Shown here: positions 47,419 to 55,869 of the stretch, piece by piece
Position numbering within the stretch: the first letter of the stretch is position 1
Layout: every line of letters starts with the position of its first letter
Assembly (NCBI RefSeq): GCF_900107925.1
Contig: NZ_FNUJ01000002.1
Span: 992,001-1,056,000, forward strand
Source of the DNA: Amycolatopsis pretoriensis
GTDB lineage: Bacteria; Actinomycetota; Actinomycetes; Mycobacteriales; Pseudonocardiaceae
DNA length: 64,000 bases
Reading direction: 5' to 3'
Program-made: the position numbers and the translations under genes
Notes under the pieces: generated by a model
What the model was told of the DNA's origin: nothing
Databases searched by the model: none
What the model saw: the letters and a program-made list of their open reading frames with translations, nothing else

Positions 47419-48468
47419 GTGGCCGAACTCCGGGGGAACTGCGAGAACCGCTTCAGCAAGGTGCGTGAGGTCCTGGCGGCCTCACTCGACGCCGACGACG
47501 TCGGCGCGTCGGTGGCCGTCTTCGTGGACGGCGAGCCGGTGGTCGACCTGTGGGGCGGGTACGTCGACCCCGCCCGCACGGTGGCGTGGGACCGCGACAC
47601 CATCACCACCGTCTGGTCCACCACCAAGACGATGACGGCGCTGTGCGCGCTGGTCCTCGCCGACCGCGGTGAGCTGGACCTCGACGCACCGGTCGCCGCG
47701 TACTGGCCCGAATTCGCCGTGGCGGGCAAGGAAACCACGCTCGTCCGGCACCTGCTCGGGCACACCGCGGGGCTGCCGGACTTCGCCGGCCCGATCACGG
47801 TCGAGGACCTCTTCGACTGGCCGGCCGTGACCGCACGGCTGGCCGCGCAAGCGCCCGCGTGGGAGCCCGGGACGGCGGGCGGGTACCACTCGGTCACCTT
47901 CGGGTTCCTGGTCGGCGAAGTCGTCCGCCGCGTCACCGGGCGCAGCCTCGGCACGTTCTTCGCCGAGGAGGTGGCCGGGCCGCTGGGCGCCGACTTCCAC
48001 ATCGGGCTGGCCGCCGAGCACGACCACCGCGTCGCGCCGCTGATCCCCGACCCCCGGGGCGACAAGCCGCCGGGCTTCCTGGTGGGGGTTTCGGACTCGT
48101 ACTCCGAAGCCTGGCGGCGCGCGGAACTGCCGGCCGTCAACGGGTTCGGCAACGCCCGCTCGGTCGCCGCGGTGCAGTCGGTCCTCGCGGGCCGCGGCGG
48201 GTTGTTGTCGGCGGCCGGGGCCGAGCGGGTCTTCGAAGAGCAGTTCCACGGCGAGGACCGCGTGCTCGGCGCGCGGATGCGCTACGGCCTGGGCTACCGG
48301 CTCGAGGGCCGGACGTGTTCGTGGGGCGGGTGGGGTGGCTCGGTGGTCCTCGTCGACGCCGAAAACCGCATGGTGGTGGCGTACGTGATGAACCAGGTCC
48401 TCTGGGACGGCGGCTACGACCGGGGGCTCGGCGTGGTCATGGCCGCCTACGACGGGATCACGGGTTAG
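47419..48468 (+). CDS. Serine hydrolase, class C beta-lactamase/EstB esterase family
   Basis: A 349-residue cytoplasmic-type serine hydrolase. The SxxK motif is TVWSTTKTMTALCALV (about 70), the Tyr motif is GGYHSVTFGFLVGEVV (about 155), and the KTG position is replaced by SWGGWGGSVVLVD, as in family VIII esterases. It probably cleaves small esters rather than beta-lactams. Homology begins at VAELRGNCENRFSKVREV, so GTG 47419 is chosen. GTG 47323 with GGGAG upstream would add 32 poorly conserved residues. It overlaps the convergent CPBP gene by 11 bp. Confidence 0.85.
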   Translation: MAELRGNCENRFSKVREVLAASLDADDVGASVAVFVDGEPVVDLWGGYVDPARTVAWDRDTITTVWSTTKTMTALCALVLADRGELDLDAPVAAYWPEFAVAGKETTLVRHLLGHTAGLPDFAGPITVEDLFDWPAVTARLAAQAPAWEPGTAGGYHSVTFGFLVGEVVRRVTGRSLGTFFAEEVAGPLGADFHIGLAAEHDHRVAPLIPDPRGDKPPGFLVGVSDSYSEAWRRAELPAVNGFGNARSVAAVQSVLAGRGGLLSAAGAERVFEEQFHGEDRVLGARMRYGLGYRLEGRTCSWGGWGGSVVLVDAENRMVVAYVMNQVLWDGGYDRGLGVVMAAYDGITG

Positions 48469-49039
48469 GCGGGGGGAACAGGCGCGGCAGGAAGGCGAGC
48501 ATCAGCGCCGACCACACCACGTGCGTCAGCAGCGGCGCCTGCACCCCGCCCGACCGGCCGCGCTGCAGGGTGAACAACGTTCCCATCACCGCCGAAGCCA
48601 GGACCAGCGCGGGGTTGCGCGTCGCCGTCGTCGACAGGACGTACAGCGCCGTCGCCTTCCCGGGCCCGAACGCGTCGTGCAGCGCGCCGCGGAAGAAGAC
48701 CTCCTCCGCCGCCCCGGTCACCAGCGCGGTCGCCGCCACCGACGGCGTCGATCCGCGGTGGGCGTGGTCGAGCACACCCGCGATCGCGCGGCGCAGTGGC
48801 GGGATGCGGCGGGACACCAGCGCGCAGCCGTAGAAGACGCCGAACGCACCCGCCCCCGCCAGCACCGGCTGGACGACGTCCCGGCGGCCGCGGGGCACCC
48901 GCCCGGCGCCGGCGAACCAGGTCGCCGCGACCGACGCCGTGAGGACGTGGAACCGCCGCGAACCCGGCCGGCTGGCCAGGGACGCGCCCAGCAGCCCGGA
49001 CCCCGTGGCCAGCACCCCGGCGAGACGCCCTTTTCTCAC
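48458..49039 (-). CDS. CPBP (CAAX/ABI) family intramembrane metalloprotease
   Basis: A 193-residue membrane protein with about five helices. The ABI/CPBP motif EEVFFRGALHDAFG is at about residues 112-125 and the second motif with a His is in LLTHVVWSALMLAFLP near the C-terminus. These residues form the glutamate-based metal site of Rce1-like proteases. The start GTG 49039 overlaps the stop of the NAD(P)-binding protein gene by GTGA. The family often processes prenylated peptides or gives self-immunity; no partner is visible here. Confidence 0.85.
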   Translation of the reverse strand: MRKGRLAGVLATGSGLLGASLASRPGSRRFHVLTASVAATWFAGAGRVPRGRRDVVQPVLAGAGAFGVFYGCALVSRRIPPLRRAIAGVLDHAHRGSTPSVAATALVTGAAEEVFFRGALHDAFGPGKATALYVLSTTATRNPALVLASAVMGTLFTLQRGRSGGVQAPLLTHVVWSALMLAFLPRLFPPPNP

Positions 49040-49932
49040 GCGGGCCGCCGGCTCTTCGCCCGCTCGCCGAGGGCCTGCAGCACGGCTTCGTCGTAGCCCA
49101 TCGGCTCGAACTCGACGATCCGGCGAATGGCGTCGTCGCGGACGACCACCTCGTTCGTCATCGAGTCGATCAGCGCCCGGCCGGTCGTCACGTCGATGTC
49201 GGTGACCAGGGAAAGCCAGTACGAGGACAGTCGCGGCGAGAGCAGCGGCACCGGCACGATCACCAGCGGCCGCCCCTCGATCGCCGCGACCCGCTGCAGC
49301 ATGTCGCGGTAGGCCAGGACTTCGGGGCCGCCGATCTCGAACGTCCGGCCCTCGGCCTCGGGGTGGTCGAGCACGCCGGCCAGGTAACGGACGACGTCGG
49401 CGATCGCGATCGGCTGGGTGCGCGTGCCGACCCAGCGCGGCGTGACCATCGCGGGCAGGTGCTCGACGAGCTGGCGGGTCAGCTCCCACGACGTCCCGCC
49501 GTGCCCGATGACGATCCCGGCGCGCAGCACGGTCACCGGCACCCCGGTCTCCCCCAGCAGCCGCTCGACCTCGCGGCGGCTGGCCAGGTGCTCCGAGAGC
49601 GCGTCGTCGTCGTCGCCGAGGCCGCCGAGGTAGACGATCCGGCCCACCCCCGCGTCCGCCGCCGCGCGGGCGAACGCGCGGGCGGCGTCGGCGTCCCGGC
49701 GCTTGAAGTCGCTGCTGTCGAGCGAGTGCACGAGGTAGTAGGCGGCTTCGGCACCCTTGAGCGCGTCACGCAGGGACCCGACGTCGGCGACGTCGCCGCG
49801 CACCGGCTCCCCGGCGCCGCGGTACTTCGCGGGGTGACGGGTCATCGCGAGGACGTCATGGCCCGCGTCTTCCAGCGCCGGGCACAACCGGCTGCCGACG
49901 AACCCCGAAGCCCCGGCCACCAGCACACGCAT
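49036..49932 (-). CDS. NAD(P)H-binding (atypical SDR/NmrA-like) protein
   Basis: A 298-residue Rossmann-fold protein. The dinucleotide motif is VLVAGASGFVGSRLCPALED (about 3-22), followed by AAYYLVHSLDSSDFKRRDAD (about 63-82) and IVYLGGLGDDDDALSEHLAS. The pattern matches the actinobacterial atypical-SDR group that includes YwnB/NmrA-like and DUF2867-associated proteins. It may be a regulator sensing redox state or a reductase. It is coupled to the CPBP gene and lies 37 bp from the DMT exporter gene. Confidence 0.87.
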   Translation of the reverse strand: MRVLVAGASGFVGSRLCPALEDAGHDVLAMTRHPAKYRGAGEPVRGDVADVGSLRDALKGAEAAYYLVHSLDSSDFKRRDADAARAFARAAADAGVGRIVYLGGLGDDDDALSEHLASRREVERLLGETGVPVTVLRAGIVIGHGGTSWELTRQLVEHLPAMVTPRWVGTRTQPIAIADVVRYLAGVLDHPEAEGRTFEIGGPEVLAYRDMLQRVAAIEGRPLVIVPVPLLSPRLSSYWLSLVTDIDVTTGRALIDSMTNEVVVRDDAIRRIVEFEPMGYDEAVLQALGERAKSRRPA

Positions 49933-49969
49933 ACCCGTGACGCTAGCCGGGACCGCTCCGGCCCGCAGA

Positions 49970-50881
49970 TCATCCGCGGCGCGTCCGCCCGGCGAAGCAG
50001 ACGGCGGCGACCACGCCCGCGCAGCCGACCAGCTGCACCACGCTCGGCGTCTCCCCCAGCAGGCCGATGCCCAGCAGCACCGCGCCGACCGGCTGCAGCA
50101 GCATGAGCGTCGAGCCGGTCGTGGCGCTCATCCGGGGCAGCGCGGCGGAGATGAGGATCCACCCGATCAGCTGGCCGACGACGGCGAGCACGACCAGCCA
50201 GCCGAACGTCGCCGCGCCCGGGCTCAGGTCGAGCGTGCCGCTCGGGACGCCGAGCACGACCGCGACGGCCCCGGCGGAGAGCGTCGCCAGCACCAGGGAC
50301 TGCGCTTGCCCACCCTGGCCGCCGCTGAGCCGGATCAGGAAGAGGTAGACGGCGTACCCGGCGCCGGCGAGCATCGCGAACACGGCGCCGGTGACCGGGT
50401 CCGGGCCGAACGAGCCGCTCCCGGCGAACCCGCCGGCCAGCACTACGCCGCCGAGCAGCACGGGCACGGCGAAGAGGAACTGCTTCGCCGGCCGTTCCCG
50501 CAGGAACGCGAACGCCAGCAGCGGCACGATGATCACCTGGACGGCGAGCAGCACGGTCGCGATGCCGGCGCCGACCCGCGGGATCGCCTCGCCCCACAGC
50601 ACGAAGTCCAGGCCGAGCCCGACGCCGGCCAGCAGCGGGAGGAGCACGCGGGGCGCCGGGCCCGTCCTGCGCCGTTCCCGCGCGGCGAGCGCGAGCAGCA
50701 CCGGCAGCGCCAGCAGGCAGCGCCAGAACGCGCTGGTGCTGCCGCTGGCGTGCGAGACCTTGATGAAGACCGACGACAGCGAGATGCAGAAGCTGCCGAG
50801 CGCGGCGAGGAGGCGCGGGTCGAAGCGCTCGGTGAACGGCGTGGGGGTGGTCTTCGCGGGGCGCGGGGCGGTCGTGGTCAC
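49970..50881 (-). CDS. EamA/DMT-family exporter
   Basis: A 303-residue ten-helix transporter built from two EamA repeats (about 25-150 and 165-295). Clear helices include LLAALGSFCISLSSVFIKVS, FLFAVPVLLGGVVLAGGFAG and LMLLQPVGAVLLGIGLLGET. Relatives export amino acids or metabolites. Start GTG 50881 with GGAA nearby. It is divergent from a LysR regulator 73 bp away, a classical exporter-regulator arrangement. Confidence 0.9.
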   Translation of the reverse strand: MTTTAPRPAKTTPTPFTERFDPRLLAALGSFCISLSSVFIKVSHASGSTSAFWRCLLALPVLLALAARERRRTGPAPRVLLPLLAGVGLGLDFVLWGEAIPRVGAGIATVLLAVQVIIVPLLAFAFLRERPAKQFLFAVPVLLGGVVLAGGFAGSGSFGPDPVTGAVFAMLAGAGYAVYLFLIRLSGGQGGQAQSLVLATLSAGAVAVVLGVPSGTLDLSPGAATFGWLVVLAVVGQLIGWILISAALPRMSATTGSTLMLLQPVGAVLLGIGLLGETPSVVQLVGCAGVVAAVCFAGRTRRG

Positions 50882-50954
50882 GGTTCCAGCGTGCGGGTCA
50901 CGACTGTCAAGGACAAGCGAATGTTCGTGCGGGGAATTCGGTAGGATCACTACC

Positions 50955-51878
50955 GTGTTCGGACTCGAGCGGATGCGCGCGCTGCACGCCGTCGCCACCC
51001 AGGGCTCGGTCGCCGCGGCGGCCGCGTCCCTGCACGTCACGCCGTCGGGGGTGTCGCAGCAGCTGGCGAAGCTGGAACGGGAAGCGGGGCAGCCGCTGCT
51101 GGAGCCGCGCGGCCGCGGCGTGCGGCTGACGAAGGCGGGCCAGGTGCTGGCCGCGCACGCCGAACGGATCCTGGCGCAGGTAGCCGAGGCGAAGTCGGAT
51201 CTGGAGCTGCTGCGCGAGGACGTCATCGGGCCGCTGCGGGTCGGCGCGATCCCGACGACGGTGCACGCGCTGCTCCCGCCCGCGCTGGCGACGCTCGCGG
51301 CGCAGCACCCGCGGCTGGCGGTGACACTGCACGAGGGCGAGGCCGAGCAGACGATGCCCCGCGTGCTGGCCGGCGACCTCGACGTCGCGGTGCTGGAGAG
51401 CTGGGAGGACCGCCCGACGGTGCTCCCACCGGCGACGACGCGGATCGCGCTGTTCTCCGACGTCGCGGACCTCGCCCTACCGGCCGGCCACCGGCTGGCG
51501 CACCGCAAGACGGTGGATCTGTCCGAAGTGGACGACCTGCCGTGGATCGGCTGGAGCCTGGGGTCCGGCTGCTACGACTGGCTGGTGCAGGTGCTGCGCA
51601 AGCAACGGCTGGAGCCGCGGATCAGCTGCACGGTCGGCGGTTACCCGACGCAGCTGGCCCTGGTGGCGGGCAACGTCGGCGCGGCGCTGGTCCCGCGTCT
51701 CGCCCGCGAGCAGTCGCCGGAAGGGGTCCGCATCCTGGCGACCCGCCCGGCGCTGACGCGCACGATCTACGCGATCTGCCGGGCGGGCGAAGAGGACCGC
51801 GGCGCGGTGCGCGCGTGCCTGGACGCGCTCAAAGCGGCTTCCGCGCGCTTCGAGAACGTGGGCCGGCCGGTCGGCTGA
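50955..51878 (+). CDS. LysR-family regulator (divergent to the DMT exporter)
   Basis: A 307-residue LysR regulator. The winged helix reads MRALHAVATQGSVAAAAASL and TPSGVSQQLAKLEREAGQPL; the effector domain starts near residue 90 at GPLRVGAIPTTVHALLPPAL. Start GTG 50955 is supported by TAGGAT exactly 7 nt upstream, giving a leaderless transcript. It probably controls the EamA exporter. Its final 50 bp overlap the convergent LysR gene at 51829-52740, so the two mRNAs are antisense to each other there. Confidence 0.92.
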   Translation: MFGLERMRALHAVATQGSVAAAAASLHVTPSGVSQQLAKLEREAGQPLLEPRGRGVRLTKAGQVLAAHAERILAQVAEAKSDLELLREDVIGPLRVGAIPTTVHALLPPALATLAAQHPRLAVTLHEGEAEQTMPRVLAGDLDVAVLESWEDRPTVLPPATTRIALFSDVADLALPAGHRLAHRKTVDLSEVDDLPWIGWSLGSGCYDWLVQVLRKQRLEPRISCTVGGYPTQLALVAGNVGAALVPRLAREQSPEGVRILATRPALTRTIYAICRAGEEDRGAVRACLDALKAASARFENVGRPVG

Positions 51879-52740
51879 GCCGGTCCACCATCTCCGTGAC
51901 CAGCTCGCCCGGCCGCCGGTGGTGGACCAGGCAGATGTCCCGCGCCGGCCGCGCGTCGGTGACGTCGCGAACCTCGACCCGTGTCGTTCCCGCCCGCTCG
52001 AGCACGCTCTCCGGCACGAACGCGACCCCCAGGCCGGCCTCGACCAGCGCCAGGATCACCTGGTAGTCCCGGGTTTCGTAGGTCACGCCGAGCGTGACGC
52101 CGGCCGCGTCGGCGAGCTGGTCGAGGCAGGCCCGGTTGGGCACGCCGGGGCTGCCCGAAATCCAGTCTTCGCCGGTCAGCGACCCCAGCGTGAGCCGGCG
52201 GACACGGGCCTTCGGGTGGTCCGGGGGCAGGATCAGCCGGAACCGTTCCGCCCGCAGCAGCGACCGGGTCAGCCCGCGCGCCCCGGGCAGTGGCGCGCCC
52301 GGGTAGCGGTGGGTGATCAGCAGGTCCAGCTCGCGGGAGCGGACCAGGTCGTAGCCGTCGGGCGGCTCGAGGTCCAGCAGCCGCAGCGCGACGGCCGGGT
52401 GCGCCCGGCGGAACTCCGCGAGCACCGAAGGAACGAGCGCGGTGCCGGCGCTCGCGAACGTGCCGACCGCGAGCCGCGCCGGCTCCGCGCGGAGCACGGC
52501 TTCCGCGCCGCGCAGCTCCCCGGCGATCGTCTCGGCGTGGACCAGCAGCGCTTCCCCCACCGGCGTGAGCGTGACGCCGCGCGCGTGGCGGTGCAGCACG
52601 GACGCGCCGACGTCCCGTTCGAGCTTCGCCAGCTGCTGCGAGACGGCGGACGGCGTGAAGGACAGCTTCTGGGCCGCCGCGGCGATCGAGCCCGCACGGG
52701 CGACTTCGGCGAGCAGGGCGAGGCGGCGGGCATCGAGCAC
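51829..52740 (-). CDS. LysR-family regulator (divergent to the PLP dehydratase)
   Basis: A 303-residue LysR regulator. The winged helix reads ALLAEVARAGSIAAAAQKLS and TPSAVSQQLAKLERDVGASV; the effector domain begins near residue 90 with RLAVGTFASAGTALVPSVLA. GTG 52740 has GGAGG 5 nt upstream. It lies 84 bp from the divergent threonine-dehydratase-like gene and probably regulates it. It overlaps the end of the other LysR gene by 50 bp. The two proteins are similar across the DNA-binding domain. Confidence 0.92.
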   Translation of the reverse strand: MLDARRLALLAEVARAGSIAAAAQKLSFTPSAVSQQLAKLERDVGASVLHRHARGVTLTPVGEALLVHAETIAGELRGAEAVLRAEPARLAVGTFASAGTALVPSVLAEFRRAHPAVALRLLDLEPPDGYDLVRSRELDLLITHRYPGAPLPGARGLTRSLLRAERFRLILPPDHPKARVRRLTLGSLTGEDWISGSPGVPNRACLDQLADAAGVTLGVTYETRDYQVILALVEAGLGVAFVPESVLERAGTTRVEVRDVTDARPARDICLVHHRRPGELVTEMVDRLSRPAGPRSRSARKPL

Positions 52741-52824
52741 GGGGACCTCCAGCCATAAGCGTCGCTAACGCCAGCCTAGAAGACCTCGCTGGTGCTTACG
52801 ACCGTCCACGCGCATGCTGGGGAC

Positions 52825-53769
52825 GTGATCAGCACTTCGGATGTCGAGCAGGCCGCCGCGCGGATCGAGGGCCGGGTCCGCCGGACGCCGGTGTTCGCCT
52901 GCGACGACGTGTGGTTCAAGCTCGAGCAGCTGCAGCACACCGGCTCGTTCAAGGCGCGGGGCGCGTTCAACCGGATCATCGCCGCCGGTTCGCTTTCGGC
53001 GGCCGGCGTGGTGGCCGCGTCGGGCGGCAACGCCGGGCTCGCCGTCGCGTACGCGGCCCGTGAGTTCGGCGTGACCGCGCGGGTCTACGTCCCGGCGAAC
53101 GCGCCGGCGGTCAAGGTGGCGAAGCTGCGGCAGCTGGGGGCGGCGGTCGAGCTGGTCGGCGAGAAGTACGCGGACGCCTACGACGCGGCGGTGAAGGACG
53201 CGGCGGACCGCGGCGCGCTCTTCTGCCACGCCTACGACCAGCCGGAGATCTGCGCCGGCCAGGGCACGGCCGGCCTCGAGCTGCTGGAGCAGACGGGCGG
53301 CGTCGACACGATCCTGGTCGCGGTCGGCGGCGGCGGGCTGCTGGCCGGCGTCGCGGCCGCGGTCGAAGGCCGGGCAAGGGTCATCGGCGTCGAACCGCGC
53401 ACGGCGCCGACGTTGCACGCGGCCCTGGCGGCGGGCGAGCCGGTCGCGGTCGAGGTGTCCGGTGTCGCCGCGGACTCCCTGGGCGCTTCCCGGCTCGGCG
53501 ACATCGGGTTCGCGGTCGCCACCCGCACCGGGGTGTCCTCGGTGCTGGTGGACGACTCGGCGATCCTCGACGCGCGAGCGGCGCTCTGGGACCGCTACCG
53601 CCTGGCGGTCGAGCCGGGCGGGGCGACGGCGTTCGCGGCGCTGCTGGCCGGTGCCTACCGGCCGTCACCGGGTGAGCGCGTCGCGGTGCTGCTGTGCGGC
53701 GCGAACACCGACCCGGCGACGCTCACTTCCCCGACAACCGCGCCACCAGCGGCGCGAACTCCTCGATGA
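52825..53769 (+). CDS. Threonine/serine dehydratase-like PLP enzyme
   Basis: A 314-residue fold-type II PLP enzyme. The lysine that binds PLP is in HTGSFKARGAFNRI (about 42), the phosphate loop is VAVGGGGLLAGVAAAVEG (about 170) and the substrate loop is ASGGNAGLAVAYAAREFG (about 70). There is no ACT regulatory domain, so it is a catabolic or serine-racemase-like form. GTG 52825 is preferred to GTG 52792 because family homology starts at ISTSDVEQAAARIEGR. It is divergent from a LysR gene and overlaps the convergent LLM gene by 47 bp. Confidence 0.91.
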   Translation: MISTSDVEQAAARIEGRVRRTPVFACDDVWFKLEQLQHTGSFKARGAFNRIIAAGSLSAAGVVAASGGNAGLAVAYAAREFGVTARVYVPANAPAVKVAKLRQLGAAVELVGEKYADAYDAAVKDAADRGALFCHAYDQPEICAGQGTAGLELLEQTGGVDTILVAVGGGGLLAGVAAAVEGRARVIGVEPRTAPTLHAALAAGEPVAVEVSGVAADSLGASRLGDIGFAVATRTGVSSVLVDDSAILDARAALWDRYRLAVEPGGATAFAALLAGAYRPSPGERVAVLLCGANTDPATLTSPTTAPPAARTPR

Positions 53770-54541
53770 AGGCGCTGTTGACGCTGACGTAGGAGACGCC
53801 GAGTTCCTCGCGCCGCCGTTCGAGCTCGGCGGCCATGTCGTCGACGCTGCCGCGGAGCATGGTGAGCGAGTCGTGTTCGATGAGCGTCTCGGCGTCGACG
53901 CCGATGAAGCCCCGGATCCACGGCGGCACCTGCTCCCCGACGACGAAGATGTTGAGCGCGAGTTCGACGTCCCGCTCCCCGGCGGCGGCCCGGATCTCCC
54001 CGACGTACCCGGCCATCTCCTCGCGGGTGGTCAGCACGCCCCCGGCGAGGGTGACGATGTCGGCTTTCGCGCCGGCGAGCCGCCGCGCCTTGGGCCCACC
54101 GGCGGCGATCATGACGGGAGTGTGGACGTCGCCGTCGAGCCGCCGGACGTGGTCGATGGTCTCGGAGATCGAGTCCAGCCGGTCCTGGCCCGAGCCGTAG
54201 GGCAGGCCGAGCTCTTCGGCCTGCTGGCGCATGGTGGGCAGCCCGGTGCCGAGCCCGAGTTCGAACCGCCCACCGGTGACGACGCTCAGGCTGTGCGACT
54301 CCCAGGCGGCGGCCCGGGCGGTCCGCAGCGGGCTGGCGAGGACGAAGGACCCGACCCGCAGTTCGCTGGTGACGGCCGCGGCGGCCGCGAGCGCGGCGGT
54401 GGGCGTCGGGAGGTTGAGGTTGTCGGGGCAGAGGAGGGTGGAGTAGCCGAGTTCCTCGGCTCGCCGGGCGGTTCGGAGCCACTTCGCGCCACCCTCGGTC
54501 GCACCCGCGACCACGCCGAACCGGAACGGCTTCTTGTCCAT
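53723..54541 (-). CDS. LLM-class (F420-dependent type) oxidoreductase
   Basis: A 272-residue luciferase-like TIM barrel. Typical segments are FRFGVVAGATEGGAKWLRTA near the start, STLLCPDNLNLPTPTAALAA (about 35-54) and GGRFELGLGTGLPTMRQQAE (about 95-114), followed by HTPVMIAAGGPKARRLAGAK (about 146-165). The family in actinomycetes commonly uses F420; FMN cannot be ruled out. ATG 54541 begins the conserved region. It converges on the PLP dehydratase gene, overlapping it by 47 bp. Confidence 0.9.
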   Translation of the reverse strand: MDKKPFRFGVVAGATEGGAKWLRTARRAEELGYSTLLCPDNLNLPTPTAALAAAAAVTSELRVGSFVLASPLRTARAAAWESHSLSVVTGGRFELGLGTGLPTMRQQAEELGLPYGSGQDRLDSISETIDHVRRLDGDVHTPVMIAAGGPKARRLAGAKADIVTLAGGVLTTREEMAGYVGEIRAAAGERDVELALNIFVVGEQVPPWIRGFIGVDAETLIEHDSLTMLRGSVDDMAAELERRREELGVSYVSVNSAFIEEFAPLVARLSGK

Positions 54542-54637
54542 CGGACCCACTCCCCAGGTTGGTTTGGTGGCTTCGATCAAACCACCGGGGTGTCTCGCGG
54601 TGCCACCACGAGACGCCCCGGACGGGAAGTGCAAACC

Positions 54638-55468
54638 TCAGCCGCGCTGGTACTCCTCCCAGGTGACCTTGGGAACCGAAGGACCGTCGTCGGCCCCGCG
54701 GCCGGCGAGGCCGTTCATGCCCAGGTAGTAGTCGCCGGTCTGGTGCTGGGCGCCCGACGACAGGTCCGGGTCGGAGATCGCCATCGCGTGGATGTGGTAG
54801 GCGAAACCCTGGGCCGGGGTGCGCAGCCAAGCGGCGAACCCGACCTTGCGCAACGCCTTCAGCAGGGTGGTCCGGCTCGCCGACGACAGGCTGGACACCG
54901 AGATGTCCATCGCGCCGCCGCCGTCGTGCGTGCCGGCGGACGCGTCGACGCCGCCGGGGTTGTACGAGCCCTGGGTCAAGCTGACCGACGACCCGAAGAT
55001 CCCCTCGGCGGCCACGAGCATCGCCTTCGTGCGCGTGTTGAGCGTGACGCCGTGGTAGGTGACCCGGCTGCCCGCCGAAACCGGGCTCGTGACCGTGTAC
55101 CGGCCCTCGCCCAGCTTCTCCAGCGACGTCTTGCCCGGCAGGCCGGAAGCGTCGATCCCGGTGTAGCCCAGCGACTTCTGGTACTGCGAGTACGCGGTGA
55201 TCGTCGTGGTGCCGAAGTACCCGTCGACGTAGGTGCTCGCCAGCAGGCCCTTGGCCTGCAACGCCTGCTCGACGAGCAGGACGCTGTCGTGCGCGCCCGG
55301 CGTCTGGGTGTCGTCGGCCCGGCGCGGGTCGATCTGGGCCGCCTTCAGCACGGCCTCCATGTTCGCCGTGGGCAGCGCCGTCGTGGCCACCGGCTCGGCC
55401 TGAGCCGGTGCGGCCACGGCGAACGCCGCTGCGGTGAGTGCCGTCAGCACGGCGGCCTTCGTGAACAT
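54638..55468 (-). CDS. Secreted peptidoglycan-binding, M15-like D,D-carboxypeptidase/hydrolase
   Basis: A 276-residue exported protein (signal MFTKAAVLTALTAAAFAVAA, cleavage after AQA). A peptidoglycan-binding-like domain (about 60-115) has DGYFGTTTITAYSQYQKSLG. The C-terminal part (about 160-265) carries the zinc-hydrolase pattern AGTHDGGGAMDIS and, later, FAYHIHAMAIS, which fit the SxHxxGxAxD and HxH motifs of M15 peptidases. It probably trims wall peptides. It is divergent from the NlpC/P60 endopeptidase gene across a 401-bp region. Confidence 0.86.
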   Translation of the reverse strand: MFTKAAVLTALTAAAFAVAAPAQAEPVATTALPTANMEAVLKAAQIDPRRADDTQTPGAHDSVLLVEQALQAKGLLASTYVDGYFGTTTITAYSQYQKSLGYTGIDASGLPGKTSLEKLGEGRYTVTSPVSAGSRVTYHGVTLNTRTKAMLVAAEGIFGSSVSLTQGSYNPGGVDASAGTHDGGGAMDISVSSLSSASRTTLLKALRKVGFAAWLRTPAQGFAYHIHAMAISDPDLSSGAQHQTGDYYLGMNGLAGRGADDGPSVPKVTWEEYQRG

Positions 55469-55869
55469 CCCTGTCCTCCACTGGTCGGAATCGCCTACGG
55501 CCACGAGGATCACGCCACCGGATACAAGGGACGTACAAAAGCGGCATTCACCCCGCCGTCACGACGTGTAATCCCAGCCACAGCCGATCAGGGAACCACT
55601 GGTCCAGCCGTGTTTCTCGTCGTCACCCAGAGTTGCGGAGAGCCAGCCCTGGACGTCGCCGTGTTCCTTTCGTAACCTGTTCGAGATCTCGCGGCCCCCG
55701 GTCGTCGACGAGACGGCGACGCGAGATCGCCGCCGATACCCCCTGCGGGTACCGGACCCCATCGCGTGCTCTTCCTGTTGCGGTCGAGCGCGCGCCGGAC
55801 CCGGGCGAGGCCCCCGACTCGCCGCCGGTGCCCGACGGCGGCCGATCAGCAAAGGAGACCCGCGCGAGA
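55469..55869. promoter_or_regulatory. 401-bp divergent region between two wall-hydrolase genes
   Basis: No gene is seen here. The left half is relatively AT-richer (GATACAAGGGACGTACAAAA near 55520-55540). TTTCGTAACCTGTTC near 55666-55680 resembles a promoter or MtrA-type box for the NlpC/P60 gene, leaving a leader of roughly 200 nt. The leader contains CGAGATC...GATCTCG-like and ACCCCCTGCGGGT dyads. AAAGGAG (55853-55859) is the likely ribosome-binding site. I looked for a ydaO-type c-di-AMP riboswitch and did not recognise its conserved core. Confidence 0.45.

Noticed and set aside
47419..48468. A true beta-lactamase (resistance gene)
   Set aside because: It lacks a signal peptide and the KTG motif, fitting family VIII esterases better.
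55640..55869. ydaO (c-di-AMP) riboswitch in the NlpC/P60 leader
   Set aside because: Such riboswitches often precede actinobacterial wall hydrolases, but I could not find the conserved core sequences here; only generic GC dyads are present.
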